Shown piece after piece: positions 24,170 to 36,844 of a DNA stretch of 64,000 nt; positions within the stretch are counted from its first letter, which is position 1, and each line of letters opens with the position of its first letter. The DNA lies in contig NW_004086136.1 in the NCBI RefSeq assembly GCF_000220395.1, positions 110,814 through 174,813 on the forward strand. Reading direction: 5' to 3'. The DNA comes from Ichthyophthirius multifiliis (lineage: Eukaryota; Ciliophora; Oligohymenophorea; Hymenostomatida). Below the pieces are notes generated by a model that had not been told where the DNA came from, searched no databases, and saw only the letters and a program-made list of their open reading frames with translations. The position numbers and the translations under genes were made by a program.

Positions 24170-26320
24170 TTTTATTTTCTATTATTAGTAATTAAAATAA
24201 TATTATATTTATATAATTTTATATATTTTATAATTAAATTTAATAATAAATTGCCTATTTAATTAAATGTTAAATATATATAATACAGTTAAATTAATAA
24301 ATAAGATAATAAATAAAAATGCAGTATAAATATAGTAAAATAATATAAGAATACTAAAATTTAAATAAAAAATTATATATAAAAAAGTCACAAATATAAT
24401 GAATAATAAATTGTAAATATTAATTTAAAAAAATAGAAGAATAAAAATAAAAAAAAAATTATTATAAATATATTAAAAAAAAAAATAATTAAAAAAAAAT
24501 TAAAATTAAAATAATAGATAAAAAATTTATATTTATATTTATATTTATATTTATATTTATATTTATATTTATATATATATATATATTATTTTATATATAT
24601 TTATATAAATTACATGATTATTTTATATTTATATTTTTTATTTTATAATAATTAAAAAATTATCTATATTATATTAGTTTTTTTTTCTTTTTATAATAGA
24701 TATTTTTTTTAAATTTTTTTTTTTTTTTTAATTTTTTTTTTATTTTTTTTTATTTTATATTTTTTAATCATTTAATCTAATATTAAATATTTTTTTATTT
24801 TTAGCATTTATTATATATTTCTATTTCTATTAATTTTAATTTTTTTAATAAATTTATTTATTATCAATTTTCATTTTTTATTTAAATTTCATAATATTTT
24901 TAATCAAAAATACTTAAAATTGTAATATTTCACACAATTAATTTAATAAAGGCTAACCTTTATGCTTAAAATCTTATATAATAAAAAATTATTAATTATT
25001 CATTCTATCTATTTGAAAATATGATTTTCTTTATCATTTTACTATATTATTTTAAAATTTTATTATTTTTTTTTTTTTTTATCTTTGAAATTCTTTAAAT
25101 AATCTATAAAATATTTTATTTTATAATTTTTAAACATTTTTATAATGATAATTATTTTATTATATTTTGTTAATAATATATTATTTACTATTTAAAATTT
25201 ACTAACCATTAAAAATTTCTAAATATCTTAATTTTTATAGATTTTTGCGAAAAGAAGATTTTAGCATTCATCTAATAATTATTAAGCTGTCAAATATTAT
25301 TTTAATTATATTTTATATAAGGCTATTTTATTTATTAATATTATAATAAATTATAAATCACATTCATTTAATATTTTTTATAAAAATTAAAACATTTTTT
25401 TAAAATTTTATGATTTACTAAAATTATTTATTTTGATCTTTAAATATTGAACAAATATGAATTAAATAATATTTATATTATTATTTCAATTTAAAATAAA
25501 CTTAAAATAGAAAAATAAAAGTAATATGTGTTATATATTTAAAAATATAATTATTGTAACCTGTTAAGTTTGTAGCATTTTCTGTTTAAGAATCATACAA
25601 AAATTATAATTTTTTATTTTTTTTAATATTGTTTACATTTAATTTTAATTATTGAAATTTTCATTTTCCTTTTTTTTAAATTTTCAAAGTAAGTTTTTAA
25701 GTTTTCAAGTATTATATCTTATCAAATTAAAACATTAGACTATTTTAAAAATAATAATAAATATTTATTATATTTATTTTTTATATATGAATATAAAGAA
25801 AAATTTTTGGCTTAAAATTATAAATATAACTTTTTACAAATAAAAATAAGTAACTAATAACATTTTATTTAAAAACAATGAATCTAATATACATATAATT
25901 ATATATAACTATCTTATTTTTATAGTTAGTTTACTATTATAAATTTTAATATTATTTATTTGAATTTAAAATGATAAAAATAACATTACATAATAAATAA
26001 TTGATTTAATATCAAATGGAAAAGTATAAATTAAAAAATGAAATATTCTTTAGTATTTTAGAAAAAAATTTATTTTTTTTTAAATTTAATTTATTAGGTT
26101 ATATTGTTTTAAATATTTTTTAATAGTATGAATAAATTATTTATTTGTAAATTATATATTTTTATCTATAATTTTTTTGTTATTTAATCGTTAAAATATA
26201 ATAAAATAATAAAATAATTAAAAATTTAATTATTAATTGTAATCTTGTAATAATTATTATGTATTAAATAAATATTAAAAATAATATTAAAATTGATGAA
26301 ATAAAATTTTTATAAATTTT
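24170..26320. other. Long A/T-rich intergenic stretch
   Basis: About 2.1 kb with TTTATA-type hexamer repeats at about 24528-24575 and otherwise irregular A/T-rich DNA. I found no coding frame on either strand and no RNA gene. Confidence 0.5.
24528..24575. repeat. TTATAT hexamer repeat
   Basis: About eight tandem TTATAT/ATTTAT units running into a TA repeat. Confidence 0.85.
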
Positions 26321-26733
26321 TCATTTTTTTTTTTATAAAAGTTTAATTAAAGGCATAATAATCCAAATTTTCCAATCTTTACTTTAATTTCTATATCTTG
26401 GTTATAATTTTTTTTTTAAAATAAAAATATATATAAAAAAAAATTGTAAAAATAATACTTTAAAATAAGCAAAAAATATATAAATGCAAATAATAAAACT
26501 AATTTTTTTTTAAATTAATTATTAGTTTTATTATTATTTAATCCACATTAAATTTTAGGAAGAATTCCTATCCAATAATAATAAAATATATATAGATATA
26601 AATTATATAAAATAAAATTTTTAATAATATTATTTTTTATTATTTCTGACATTTTATAAAAAATAACTATCACTAAAAAAAATATATATGTGATGTAGAG
26701 ATTTTTATATAAAGTATTTTTAGAATATACCAT
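26321..26733 (-). CDS. Possible small multi-TM protein (uncertain)
   Basis: A frame from ATG 26733 with no TGA for over 300 nt encodes hydrophobic, Tyr/Ile/Phe-rich residues: MVYSKNTLYKNLYITYIFFL at the start, then a central YYYWIGILPKIQCG and a positively charged end. There may be one intron in 26400-26480 (GTATTATTTT...). The distance to the first downstream TGA (26321-26323) is not a multiple of three, so an intron or indel must exist if the gene is real. Very A/T-rich DNA can give such frames by chance, and I give it low weight. Confidence 0.25.
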
Positions 26734-27002
26734 AATAAAAAATAAATAATATTAATATTATTTTATTAATAAATATAAAAAAAGAAAGATTATATAAAAT
26801 TTATAAATTTAAATTAATAATAAATTATAAATAAAAACAATAGCAATTTAAAAAAAATTAATATAATAAATAAAATAAAAAATAAAATAAAAGATAAAAT
26901 AAAAAAATGGAAAAATAAAAAATAATAATAAATATAATATACATATTTATATATATATATATATATATATTTAAAAATATATAAACTTATACATATATAT
27001 AT

Positions 27003-27207
27003 ACCAAAAGGTTTAGCTTATTAATATCTTTATAAAATCCATTATGTAACAGTAAATACTAATTAATTACATTCTTCATCATGTTATAATTCATGATATC
27101 CATTTTCAAATAATTTTAAAGTTTTATCTTAACTATAAAAATTTTTATATTTAATATAATAATTTAAAATATTATATTAATTTGAATAAAAGATAATAAT
27201 TTTTTTA

Positions 27208-27264
<57 letters not shown>

Positions 27265-28398
27265 TATTTAATATTTATAATTACATTATTTTATATAAAT
27301 TAAATATTTTATATACCTTGAACATTAATTATAAAAAATTACAGAATCATGATAATTTGTTACCATATCTTTTTCTCCGTGTATAATTAGACATGGAAAT
27401 GTAAATTTTTTAGCATTAGGAAGTACAAATTATGTACCTTCAAGTATATTTTTAGCCATATTAAACCTAAATTTTTATATTTTTTTGTTTTTTTTTATAA
27501 TAATAACCCTAAAAATGGTATCATTAATCTATCTCCGAAACAATTTTTTATATAATTATCATTTTTTGTTAATGCAGTGTGATTAATCATTGAATTAATA
27601 ACAATATCTTCTAGCTTTTTACCCAATGCTTTTACTATAAATATCTTTAAAAAGTTCATCTATCTATCTTTTGGAAACCCAAATAAAGCGCTAGTTATAA
27701 TAACACCTCCAATATTAAGTAAAGGATTTTATATTGCAAATGTTGTCACTAATTATCCGCCTAAAGAATGTCCATAAAGGAATAAAGGTAAGTCTTTATT
27801 TGCTTATTTTATTAACATATGTATATCTTAGTGTAGTTCTTCTATTGTTGAAGCTCCTCTTGGTCCTCCTGAATACCTTTTTTAATATTATTGTAAATAA
27901 TTATATATCCCATATATTTACCCGAATCCTCTTAGATCTATAAGCTATACTACAAAACCTTCTTTTGCTAATTAATCTGCTATCTTTTTTTTTTTTTTTT
28001 CAAATTAAAAAATATCTAAATAATTATTTAATTTTTTTTTTACATGTAAAAAACGGCCTGAATGTTCACCAAAACCATGTACTATACATACTGTGGCTTT
28101 TTTTAAACCATTAGGCTCTAATTTAGTATAATATAAACGTAATTAACGTCCTTAACCGTTTATATATCCTCTCATTATAGTATAATATTAACATGTAAAT
28201 TCACCAATAAATTTATCTTTATCTTCATCGAAAAGAGTATTTATCTTGTCGTGTGTCTCTACTTTTTCTACAAGACTCTTTTTTATAAAAATTTATTTTA
28301 TATAAAATTTCTTATTTTTTGTTAGATATTAAAATAAATGATTTTTGTATAAATTATGATAATACTTAAGGTATTTCTTTTGTTTCTTCTTAATTCAT
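27003..28398 (-). CDS. Monoacylglycerol-lipase-like serine hydrolase
   Basis: An alpha/beta hydrolase of the monoglyceride lipase/lysophospholipase group, cutting monoacylglycerols or lysolipids. Motifs: TVCIVHGFGEHSGRF, LIDLRGFG then YSGGPRGASTIEELHQDI, LPLFLYGHSLGGQLV with nucleophile Ser, CLIIHGEKDMVTNYHDS with catalytic Asp, and LFENGYHELQHDEEC with catalytic His. The triad is complete. Introns are 27984-28043, 27877-27921, 27467-27507 and 27133-27316; the second restores the family signature RGFGYSGGPRG across the splice. The fourth is long because it holds an AAT microsatellite. The N-terminal 50 residues before the hydrolase fold look unrelated, and one extra A near 28288 is needed to join them. 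The family ends soon after the final WILQ, but I see no in-frame TGA; the last exon edge at 27003 is approximate. Confidence 0.86.
27208..27264. repeat. AAT microsatellite inside an intron
   Basis: About 19 AAT units within the 184-nt intron of the lipase-like gene. Confidence 0.92.
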
Positions 28399-28864
28399 TT
28401 ATTTTAGATTTATATTGTATTTATTTTTTCTTCTTTTTTTATTAAAATCTATTCTATATTATTCAATTAATAATGTAAATATAAATATAACAATTATTAA
28501 TATAAATTATATACATAGATAAATATATATTTTTATTTTTTATTATTAATTAAATATTAAGAATTTTGTTATTATATAAAATAATAAAACATATATTTTC
28601 AAATTTTAATATCTTTATATTATTTATAAATTATATTTTAATTTCAATATTTTATATTTTAATAAAAAATATAAATTTATAAAGAAGATTTATAAATAAA
28701 TATATAATATTTTATATAATGCATTTATAATTGATTAATTTTTTTTTTTTTAATGATTAAAAACATTTTTTCTTTATTTTTTGATGTTATACATTAATTT
28801 TTTTTTAAAAAAAAATACAAGATTTTAATTTATTTATAAATAAATAACCAATTAAATAAAAATA
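28399..28864. other. Divergent intergenic region
   Basis: A/T-rich spacer between the lipase-like gene (leftward) and the next gene (rightward). No further feature identified. Confidence 0.55.
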
Positions 28865-29705
28865 ATGATATTTTCTAAATTTTTAAGATCAAATTAAAAT
28901 TTTTATAATAATATATTCTCTTATAGATATATTAATTAATTCTCTACATTAAAAAATCAACAAAAAGATTATCAAAAACAATCTAAAATCAATCAAGATT
29001 TTGAAATATTTGTTTTTGATGAAGAAAATAAATCATTAATATTCTAACATACAAATGGAGAAGTAAAAAAATAAAAACTATTATAAGATAAAAAAGAATT
29101 TATATAAAAGAGAGATTTAAAATACGGAGTAAGAATAGGAACTTTATTTACAATTTTAAATACTTTTTTAGCCGTTGGAGAATTTTCATATCCAAGTAAA
29201 AAAAATTCTTTTTAAATGCTTAAATATTATGTATAATTAAAGTATTTGGGGGATGGAATAGTTTATAATTTTCATTATGTTCATTATGTGGTATAGGAAT
29301 TTTAGTTTTTTTAAATGTAATATCAAAAAGGACTATTCATAAATTAAAAATTTTCAGAAAAGGAGATTATGTTGAGGCTGAATTTTTTAATGCATTTTGG
29401 GTTTTTTGTTTTTTTTTTTTTGATAAAAATATATATATATTTTTATCAAAAAAAATAAATAAAAGATTCCTTCCAAAAAATATTTCCATATAAGTGAATT
29501 TGCTAATTTAGAACCAACATTTGGTGGATATTCTAGATCCGAGTTAACTTCGTTTGGTAAAATATGGATAAATTTTGAAAAAAATCAATTTTAAGGACGA
29601 AAGATATACGAGGATATATTATTCGATATATTAAACGGAAAATAAATAAAAAAATTTGATTTATCATTATAATAAAAAGCTGAATTATATAAAAAAAGAA
29701 AATGA
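28865..29705 (+). CDS. Two-TM protein, probably mitochondrial (TMEM70/223-like order)
   Basis: Three exons (28865-29195, 29243-29400, 29466-29705) give exactly 243 codons and no frame break. The N-terminus MIFSKFLRSNQNFYNNIFSY is basic and aromatic like a mitochondrial presequence. Then come EIFVFDEENKSLIFQHTNGE, a first hydrophobic hairpin arm (RIGTLFTILNTFLAVGEFSY), PIFGGWNSLQ, a second arm (LCGIGILVFLNVISKR), and a C-terminal part with FANLEPTFGGYSRSELTSFG. A short N-terminal domain, two membrane segments joined by a Gly/Trp turn, and a soluble tail is the order seen in TMEM70/TMEM186/TMEM223 proteins, involved in respiratory complex assembly. That link is tentative. The second intron contains a near-perfect hairpin. 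Confidence 0.65.
29414..29455. repeat. Inverted repeat (hairpin) in an intron
   Basis: Arms of about 21 nt (T-run + GATAAAAATATAT and its complement) meet with no loop at 29434/29435. The whole lies in the 65-nt intron 29401-29465. Confidence 0.85.
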
Positions 29706-29721
29706 AAAAAAAAAAAAAAAC

Positions 29722-30396
29722 TCAATAAAAATATTTATATAAATTTTCATATATAGTTTCTTTTATTAAAGTCAATATTTTTTCTAATTCTTAAGAAATT
29801 AACTTATTTTTACATTTTATCATTTAGAAAAAACCCTTATTAGATTCTTAATATAAATATTTTTCATTATTATATCTAATAGGCATTGAATTTTTAAATG
29901 TAGTGAATTATATTAATTAATGTTTTTTTTTTTTTTTGGGTGGTGTTTGTATAATGATTAAATGCCTAATTTTCAAATTTTATATTTTTATTTATTCATT
30001 AAATGTCCTATTATTATTTAAGTAATATATATTCTTCTGTTTCTTTATTAAAAGAGTTTAGATCATTTAATAAATACTAAATTATATTTTTTTAATGTTT
30101 AGAATCTTCTTTAAGTTAATTCTAGTAAAATATTTTAAGTAAGGATGTTTCTGTTTCTGTTTAATATATAACTTCGTTTATTATTTCTATTAAAAACATG
30201 TTTTCGAGTGTGGGTTTAGTTTATGAGAGTATTTATAAGTTATGTAAAAATTAAATCTACTATTTATTTTTCTTTTATGATTTGGATATTAAAATATATG
30301 TTTAATATTACTTGGGAGAATGGGGAATATTTACTTTATATAATTAGAGTTCATTTTAAAGCATTAATGTATTTTTGATTTCTGGGCTTTATTCAT
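29722..30396 (-). CDS. Unrecognised protein, about 200 aa
   Basis: The stop codon is 16 bp from the stop of the convergent neighbour. The N-terminus reads MNKAQKSKIHQCFKMNSNYI; a probable intron follows (donor near 30325, acceptor near 30262). Next come a helical stretch FLHNLQILSQTKPTLENMFL, EIINEVIYQTETETSLLKIF and a Gln/Asn-rich middle. After a one-base frame break near 30010, the frame continues through QTPPKKKKKHQ to a C-terminal helix KLISQELEKILTLIKETIYE. No membrane segment or known motif is visible. The coding signal is moderate because both joined halves have protein-like composition in a single frame each. Confidence 0.5.
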
Positions 30397-30569
30397 TTTT
30401 GCTTAAATATAAACTAATTTAATACATATTTTATAAAATATAAATATAAATAAATAAATATATAGTTTTATATTTATTTTTAACAAAAAATAATAAATGT
30501 TTAAAATTTTAATATTATTATAATATTTATTAATTATTTTTAATTCAACAACAACTATAATATTCATTT

Positions 30570-31745
30570 TCACATATATTAAAATTTTTTTAGTTATTTA
30601 TTTAGCTTCAAAAATAGAGGCGACTTTCCAGTTTTATATATTGTTTTTATGGAAAAAAATTACCTTTATATTTTATAAAAAACCCTTATTAAATGGATAA
30701 TATCCACTAGGATATCCTTTTAAATAAGAAATCGAATATCTTCTATTATGCTCCCAAGTACTTTAATTTGTAGAAATCAAAAAAGTATGATAAATACATA
30801 ATCCACCCTTAAATTATATAATTGATTAGAATAATAATATATAAAAAAATAATTAAAAAATATATATAAATACAGTAAATATCATAAAAAAGAATAATAA
30901 AATATTAAAAACAACATAAGCACCATATTCTTATGTATATTAAGTTTAACCGTATTCATCTGAAAATTAATATAAATCAAGTGCATCAAAAAACTTTATT
31001 TTTTATATAATTAAGTATAAAAAATTTAAAATTAAAAGAAAAAAAAAAATTAATATATATATATATATATATATAAATATATATTTATATTTATATTTAT
31101 ATTTATATTTATATTTATATTTATATAATAATAATTCTATCTACATTTATGAATGTTAATAAAATCACTATTGTTTATATAAATAAAAACAACCAAAAAG
31201 TCCTATGATTTAATTCTCCAACACAGCCACCAATCCAAAAGCTTTTAAAATTTCTTATATATTTAATAATTAAAATACCAATGATGATCATATTTATGAA
31301 TACATATTTCACATAAATCACAATGTCTCGATCTATAAGGACAATATTAATTACATTTTGTACAAAAATAAAGATCAGGAGCTTTATATTCATTTATATT
31401 ATCTTTCTATTATTACAATTATTATTCTATTTTTATATAATCTCCTTATTATTCTTTATCATCAATAGTAATTTCATTTGGATTTTATATTTATAATTTT
31501 TAAATTGATATATCGTTTTCTTATTTACTAATTTTTACAAATCCTGGATTTTAACCACAAGTCCAAAACATGTAACCTGAAATAAATATAAGTGTAAAAT
31601 AAAAAATTGGATAGACTAAATTTAATTAAAGAATGTCTTATCTTATTGAATTATTATATAAAAATATCAAAAAAATTCCAAAACCATTAAATGAAACATA
31701 AAATAATCTTGCTCCAAAAACTGCATCTAGAACAATTTATTTCAT
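30570..31745 (-). CDS. DHHC palmitoyltransferase (ZDHHC family)
   Basis: A membrane enzyme that attaches palmitate to cysteines. Five exons (31745-31279, 31241-31145, 30993-30874, 30807-30664, 30623-30570) give exactly 294 codons, 293 aa. Residues 14-34 and 45-65 form two membrane segments, ending in CGQNPGFVKIS. The Cys-rich domain reads FCTKCNQYCPYRSRHCDLCE then ICIHKYDHHCFWIGGCVGEL, then NHRTFWLFLFI into TM3. TM4 lies in exon 3. The C-terminus STWEHNRRYSISYLKGYPSG, YYPFNKGFLQNIK carries the TTxE-like and PFxxG motifs of the family. The catalytic Cys of DHHC is encoded across a 37-nt intron (31242-31278), TG before and C after. The intron at 30994-31144 contains an ATTTAT repeat. Confidence 0.92.
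31076..31127. repeat. ATTTAT hexamer repeat inside an intron
   Basis: About eight tandem ATTTAT units next to a TA run, inside intron 30994-31144 of the DHHC gene. Confidence 0.85.
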
Positions 31746-31946
31746 TAAATAAAATAATTAATTATTTAAAATTAATGTATATATGTATTAGAAAATAAAT
31801 AAATATATATTTTTTTACAATAATGTTTTTTTTTTTGAAAATATAAAATATAATATATAAAATAATAATATAAAAATAAAATTATTTTTGAATAACTAAA
31901 TATTTATTTATATAATATATAATTTCATATCTATTTTTTATTTTTT

Positions 31947-34732
31947 TCATCTTTATTTTATCATTTAATTTTCACTTCCTTATAAATCTTAATTAACAGA
32001 TTAAACATGTAAATCTCCAATTGATGGCCTACTAGGTCTTCCATTAAGTTATTAATATTATGGATCACTAGTAACAGGATCTAGTAAATTTTTAACTTTA
32101 GCATTTTCCTTTTGATTGGGAATATTATTTTAACTATCAGGAAGAATTTAAGCATTTGTAGAAGGTAGATCATGTTTTTAATTTTTCTAAAAGTTTTTGG
32201 CAGCTTTATAAAGTAATAAAGTAAAAAAGAAATTTGAGAAAACTAAAACTATTGTAATTTTGAAAGTTCTATATATACTTACATTTAGTACAACACATAA
32301 TTAATCATAAACATCATCTTTTAAAAAAGATAAAAAAATATATATATAATTTATATGTTACCTAATTTATCACCAAAAAAAAGACAATTAACATTATTTG
32401 AGAGATATTAAATTTAATTAAATATAGGTTATACAGAAACTAAAAGATTTTTAAATTTAGTTTTATAATTTTCTAATCCAAAAACAAAAGCATCAATCTA
32501 AGGAATTAATTCTTGAGTTTGAACAATTCTATTTTTAATATTTCCATTATCTCCAGCCTTTTCAGCCATTTATTTAACTTCTTCTAAATAAAGGAATAAT
32601 TTCTTAAATTTTTTCCCAATATTAGTTGAATTACATTCTGTATACCTTGAATTATAATTCAATGCGTTTTAATCTTTTTTCAAAGCTGGAAACACTATAC
32701 ATACTTTCCCCCTGATTTTAATATTGAAATTTACAGCCGAGGTAATAACAATTTCATTCTCCTAATCACACTATAAAATATCGAATACAATTTTCTCATA
32801 AAAACCATTTTGAGGATTAAAACAGTCCATATAATCTGCATTATTAGGTGGTTCTAACTTCCCTTACATTCCAAGTTAAAACTCATCTAAAAAAGCTTAA
32901 GCTTCAATTTAGTCGGCTAAGAAAATATCACCAGAAGAAACTTAATTATCCATATCATTATCAATCCAAAAATATCCTTTATCTCTTAAATATTAATGTT
33001 GTAGGCTTATTTATCTGTAATATCCTTATAAATTGGTCAATGCGTCTTAATTTAGACTACTGGATTAATCTATGAGATTTATTTAATTTTATACATCTTA
33101 CAATTCTTATAATGTTTTATCTAAACCAAAATTTTTTAAAATATTTCCCTTTCCTCCTAATTCCTTTTTGCATTCCTTTATAGAATCTTTTATTTCTCCT
33201 TGAAATAATTTAAAATTATTAAGCTCTTTAGGATTCTTTTTTTTTTATTTTTAATAAAAAAATAAATATAGCTTTGTATATTTATTTTTACAGTTAAAAC
33301 ATCTCCAGCTACAGTGCAAAATTCCATAATTGCAATAGACATTAAACCAAAAATAACACAAAATACGATAGTAATAAGTGTACAAACCCCAAGTAAAATC
33401 CACGAAAAATGAACTAAATTTTTAAAATTAAACTTAACCTTGAAATGATTAAAAGCCAAAAACACTAGAGTAGACGTTGAAACTAGCACAAATAAAGAAT
33501 ACAAAGCAATTTGAAATCCACTAGTAATTGAAAATGCCTAATCTAATCCAGATGTCATTTTGACAACATTTTAAACCAAATTATTAATCTCAAATTAAGT
33601 ATTTGAAATCATAGTCTACCCATTTACCAAAAAGACTTTCAAATTAGTATTTCCAATAATAGAGCTTGCCATCTAATTAGCATTAGTCAATTAAGAAATC
33701 ATAGTATCAGAAGATTACTACATTACATAAACCATATTATTTAATAACGTCCCAGCCTAAGAAGCAGGTCCGTATACACCATCTTTGAAATACTAAGAGT
33801 CTGTATTTCCTTAAGCTATCACTTATTACGTATAAGTATACCAGCCGAAAGCTTATCCTTCTAACTAATACACACCGTTAACTATTGTCTATTAGGCAGA
33901 TTATATATATGAAATATCACTTGCGTTTCCTACTTTAGAAAGCTCGGAAAGAAAACCTTCAATTTATTAATATATTAATTTTAATGTTTCCTATATCAAA
34001 ACTAATCCTAAAAAATTAGCAGTTTAGCCTTAAAATGTTGACACTTATTTACTATTTAAATCATCTAAAGCAGATACTACGGAGCATTTCAACCCCTTTT
34101 TTTATATGTACATATATATATGATTATTATTTTTAAATAAATACTAAATATTCAGTATTAATAGATCCTGTATGTATAAATCCTGCTATTGATGTGCTAA
34201 AAGTAACTAAACTTACGAATATTAAAGAAATATAAAGTATTATTAAGATAGTTCTATTTGATTATTTAGGGGTTAGATTTCCAGACATTTTTTTTTTTTT
34301 TAATTTATTATTTAAAATTGTACCTGCATCTTTTTTTTGTTATTTTAAATTTAATATATTTTTTTTTTATTTACCAATTTTACAGAATATATTTAAACAT
34401 TAAATAATCATTGATAAAATTAGGAAGAATCCAATAATTATTACTATTACTAATATAGCTATTTTAGAATATATTTTACTATAATCCCCATTTAAAAGAT
34501 CCATACCTATTTGATCTCCAAAATTAGAACGATATTCTTGATAACTATCTATTGCTTCTTATACTTGAGAATTGGAAATTTCACCTGTATAGTCTGAGTT
34601 ATCACATATTTCTACTCGGACGGGATTTTTTGAGATTGTTAGAATTTATTATAGATCTCTTATTTGGAAAGTTATTGTTATATTTAAAATTAATAATAAT
34701 ATAAATATGAAATTTTTATTTAGATTATTCAT
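31947..34732 (-). CDS. Prominin-like five-TM membrane protein
   Basis: Exons 34732-34375, 34329-34145, 34095-33292, 33235-32362 and 32317-31947 sum to exactly 864 codons, 863 aa, close to the usual prominin length of about 850. Layout: signal peptide (NFIFILLLILNITITF), short outer segment, TM1 (IAILVIVIIIGFFLILSMII) followed by Cys residues, TM2 near residue 155, a large outer loop of about 270 residues rich in N/Q/S/T with several Asn-X-Ser/Thr sites, TM3 (ALYSLFVLVSTSTLVFLAF) and TM4 (WILLGVCTLITIVFCVIFGL) close together, EFCTVAGDVL, a second outer loop of about 320 residues with Cys, TM5 (ITIVLVFSNFFFTLLLY) and a short tail. Prominins sit in membrane protrusions and cilia and bind cholesterol. 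The topology is clear; family assignment rests on layout and length, not on strong motifs. Confidence 0.72.
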
Positions 34733-35193
34733 TTACGTTTTTATTTTTATTTTTTTATAATGTTTTTTTATATTTTTTTCCTCTTAGTATTTTTTATAAA
34801 TAAACAAAATATTTTAAATATTTTTATAATATTTTATTTATTTTGTTTAAGTTAATTCAAATTTTAAGTTTTGTAATAAGTATATATCTTTTCATTATTA
34901 TTATTATTATTATTTTCTTTAATTTTTTATTATTATTTTATAAAAAGAAAACATATGTTTATTATAAATAAAAAACAAACATATATTTTCTTTTTTTATA
35001 AAAAAACATATATTTATGTATAAAAAAAATATATAATTTATTTTCTTAATTTAATTTTTAAAAATTAATAATGTTCTTTATTTAAAAAAAAAAATTAAAT
35101 AATTTTAAATTTAAAAGCTTATTTATATTATTTTTATATGTGATTCCAATAATAATAATAATGGTACTAAATTTTAATTAAATATTATTATTT
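34733..35193. other. A/T-rich intergenic stretch
   Basis: Upstream of the prominin-like gene. T-rich with short ATT repeats near 34890-34915. No coding frame. Confidence 0.55.
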
Positions 35194-35397
35194 TCATTTA
35201 TAGTTTTCATCTAAATTAGAAATATATTTTACGAAACTATTTTAAACAATTTTATAAGCTTAGTCAGTCATTTGTAAACAATTTTCAAATTTAATTTAAT
35301 CTTCTTCTTGATATTAAGAAATAGTTTAACCATATATTTTTTTATAACATTGTTTGTATATTTAATTTCCAATAATCTAAATAAAAACTGGTTCCAT
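35194..35397 (-). CDS. Small 67-aa protein with two cysteines
   Basis: Exactly 68 codons with TGA, no intron. It reads MEPVFIQIIGNQIYKQCYKK, then a Gln/Glu-rich turn (SQYQEEDQIKFENCLQ), then MTDQAYKIVQNSFVKYISNL. Two helices, each starting with a Cys, joined by a polar loop, recall small helical intermembrane-space proteins such as the small Tim chaperones, but those have two CX3C pairs and here each pair has lost one Cys. I do not assign it. Composition and complete frame argue that it is a real gene, although an upstream exon could exist. Confidence 0.5.
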
Positions 35398-36844
35398 TTA
35401 AAAGATTTTTCTAATAATTATATATTTTGTTTTTTAATATAAAAAATAATTAAACAAAAAATAAATTATCCTTTACTTTATAATTTAATATTAATATATA
35501 TATATAAAGAATTATTACAATTTCTATAAATATTATATTAGAAAAAAAATATAAATATTCTTAATTACTATTATTTTATTTCATTTTTTTATATTATAAA
35601 TATAATTATTTCAGATTTTAATTAAGTTCAAATTTATATAAGATATAATATTTTATAGGTTTATAAATTTATTTAATATAGTTTTTATTATTTTGGATTA
35701 AAATTTATTTTAAATTTTTTATTTTTGTTATATAATTTTTATTACTATATAAATAAAGCAAAGAACAAATTAAATTTTTATCATTTTTATAGATTTTAAT
35801 AATTTTTTTTCTTAAAAATATATGTTTGTCTAAAACTTATAATATTATTATTGCTATTTTTAACTAATTATTTAAAATGTTTATTTGTATATTAAAAATA
35901 TAATAATTATTAATATTTTTATAATGATGTTCTAAAAAATATGTAAATTTATTTTATAAATTTTAATGTTATTATTTAATAACCATTTAAAATTTATTTA
36001 TTTACATATTTTTATCTATTTAGAAATATAAATATATTAACAAAAATAATAATTAATTTATTTTAATAAATTTTAAAAATAATTTTAATAATTAAATTTT
36101 AATTTATTCGTAAACATTTTTAAACAATTTTAAAATATTTAGATTATTCCCAAGTAAAACTATATAATTCATTTAGTATAAATAATATTTTACTTTAAAT
36201 TTTAAATTAATTAGAAAATATTAATACATTCAAAGCCAATATTACTTACATTTATCTATTATTAAATATTTTTTATAAAAATTTTCAAATTTTATTATAA
36301 ATTATGAGATAATCAAAATATGAAAAAATTTCTTATGGTTATTATAAATTTTATAATAATATAAAAAATAAATATCTAAAAGTAAAATAAAAAAATAGTA
36401 ATACTAAAAATAAAATGTTATTTATATTTTTATTAATTAACAATATAATTAAATTTTTTTATTTTATATATATCAAAAGTATTTGTTTATTTTATTATTT
36501 TTTCTTTAAGTATTTATCTATAATCATTTTTCTAATAAATAAATGCTTTTGCTTTTTTAATTATAAATAATCTAACTTTTTTTTTTAATTAGATATATTA
36601 AGAAAGAAAGAAATAAGAAAATTAAATGTATATAAATAATAAAATATAAATGAAAATAAAATGTAAAAACATATATATCGTTTTAATATATTTACCGTTT
36701 TTTAAAAAAATAAAATAATATAATTTCAAACAAAAACGAAAAAAAAACAATAAAAAAAAAAATAAAAGAGGAAAAAAATAAAAAAATAAAAAATAAATAA
36801 ATAAAATTAAATTAAATTAAAAGATAAACCAAATAACAATATAA
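35398..36844. other. A/T-rich intergenic stretch
   Basis: 1.4 kb of A/T-rich DNA before the granule matrix gene; the last 150 bp is A-rich. No coding frame found. Confidence 0.5.

Noticed and set aside
27734-27943. A forward open frame inside the lipase-like gene
   Set aside because: It lies opposite the conserved GHSLGG and RGFG region of the reverse-strand gene and is only a shadow of it.
33190-33504. A separate membrane protein of 104 aa
   Set aside because: It is part of the prominin-like gene (TM3 and TM4) read on into the intron 33236-33291.
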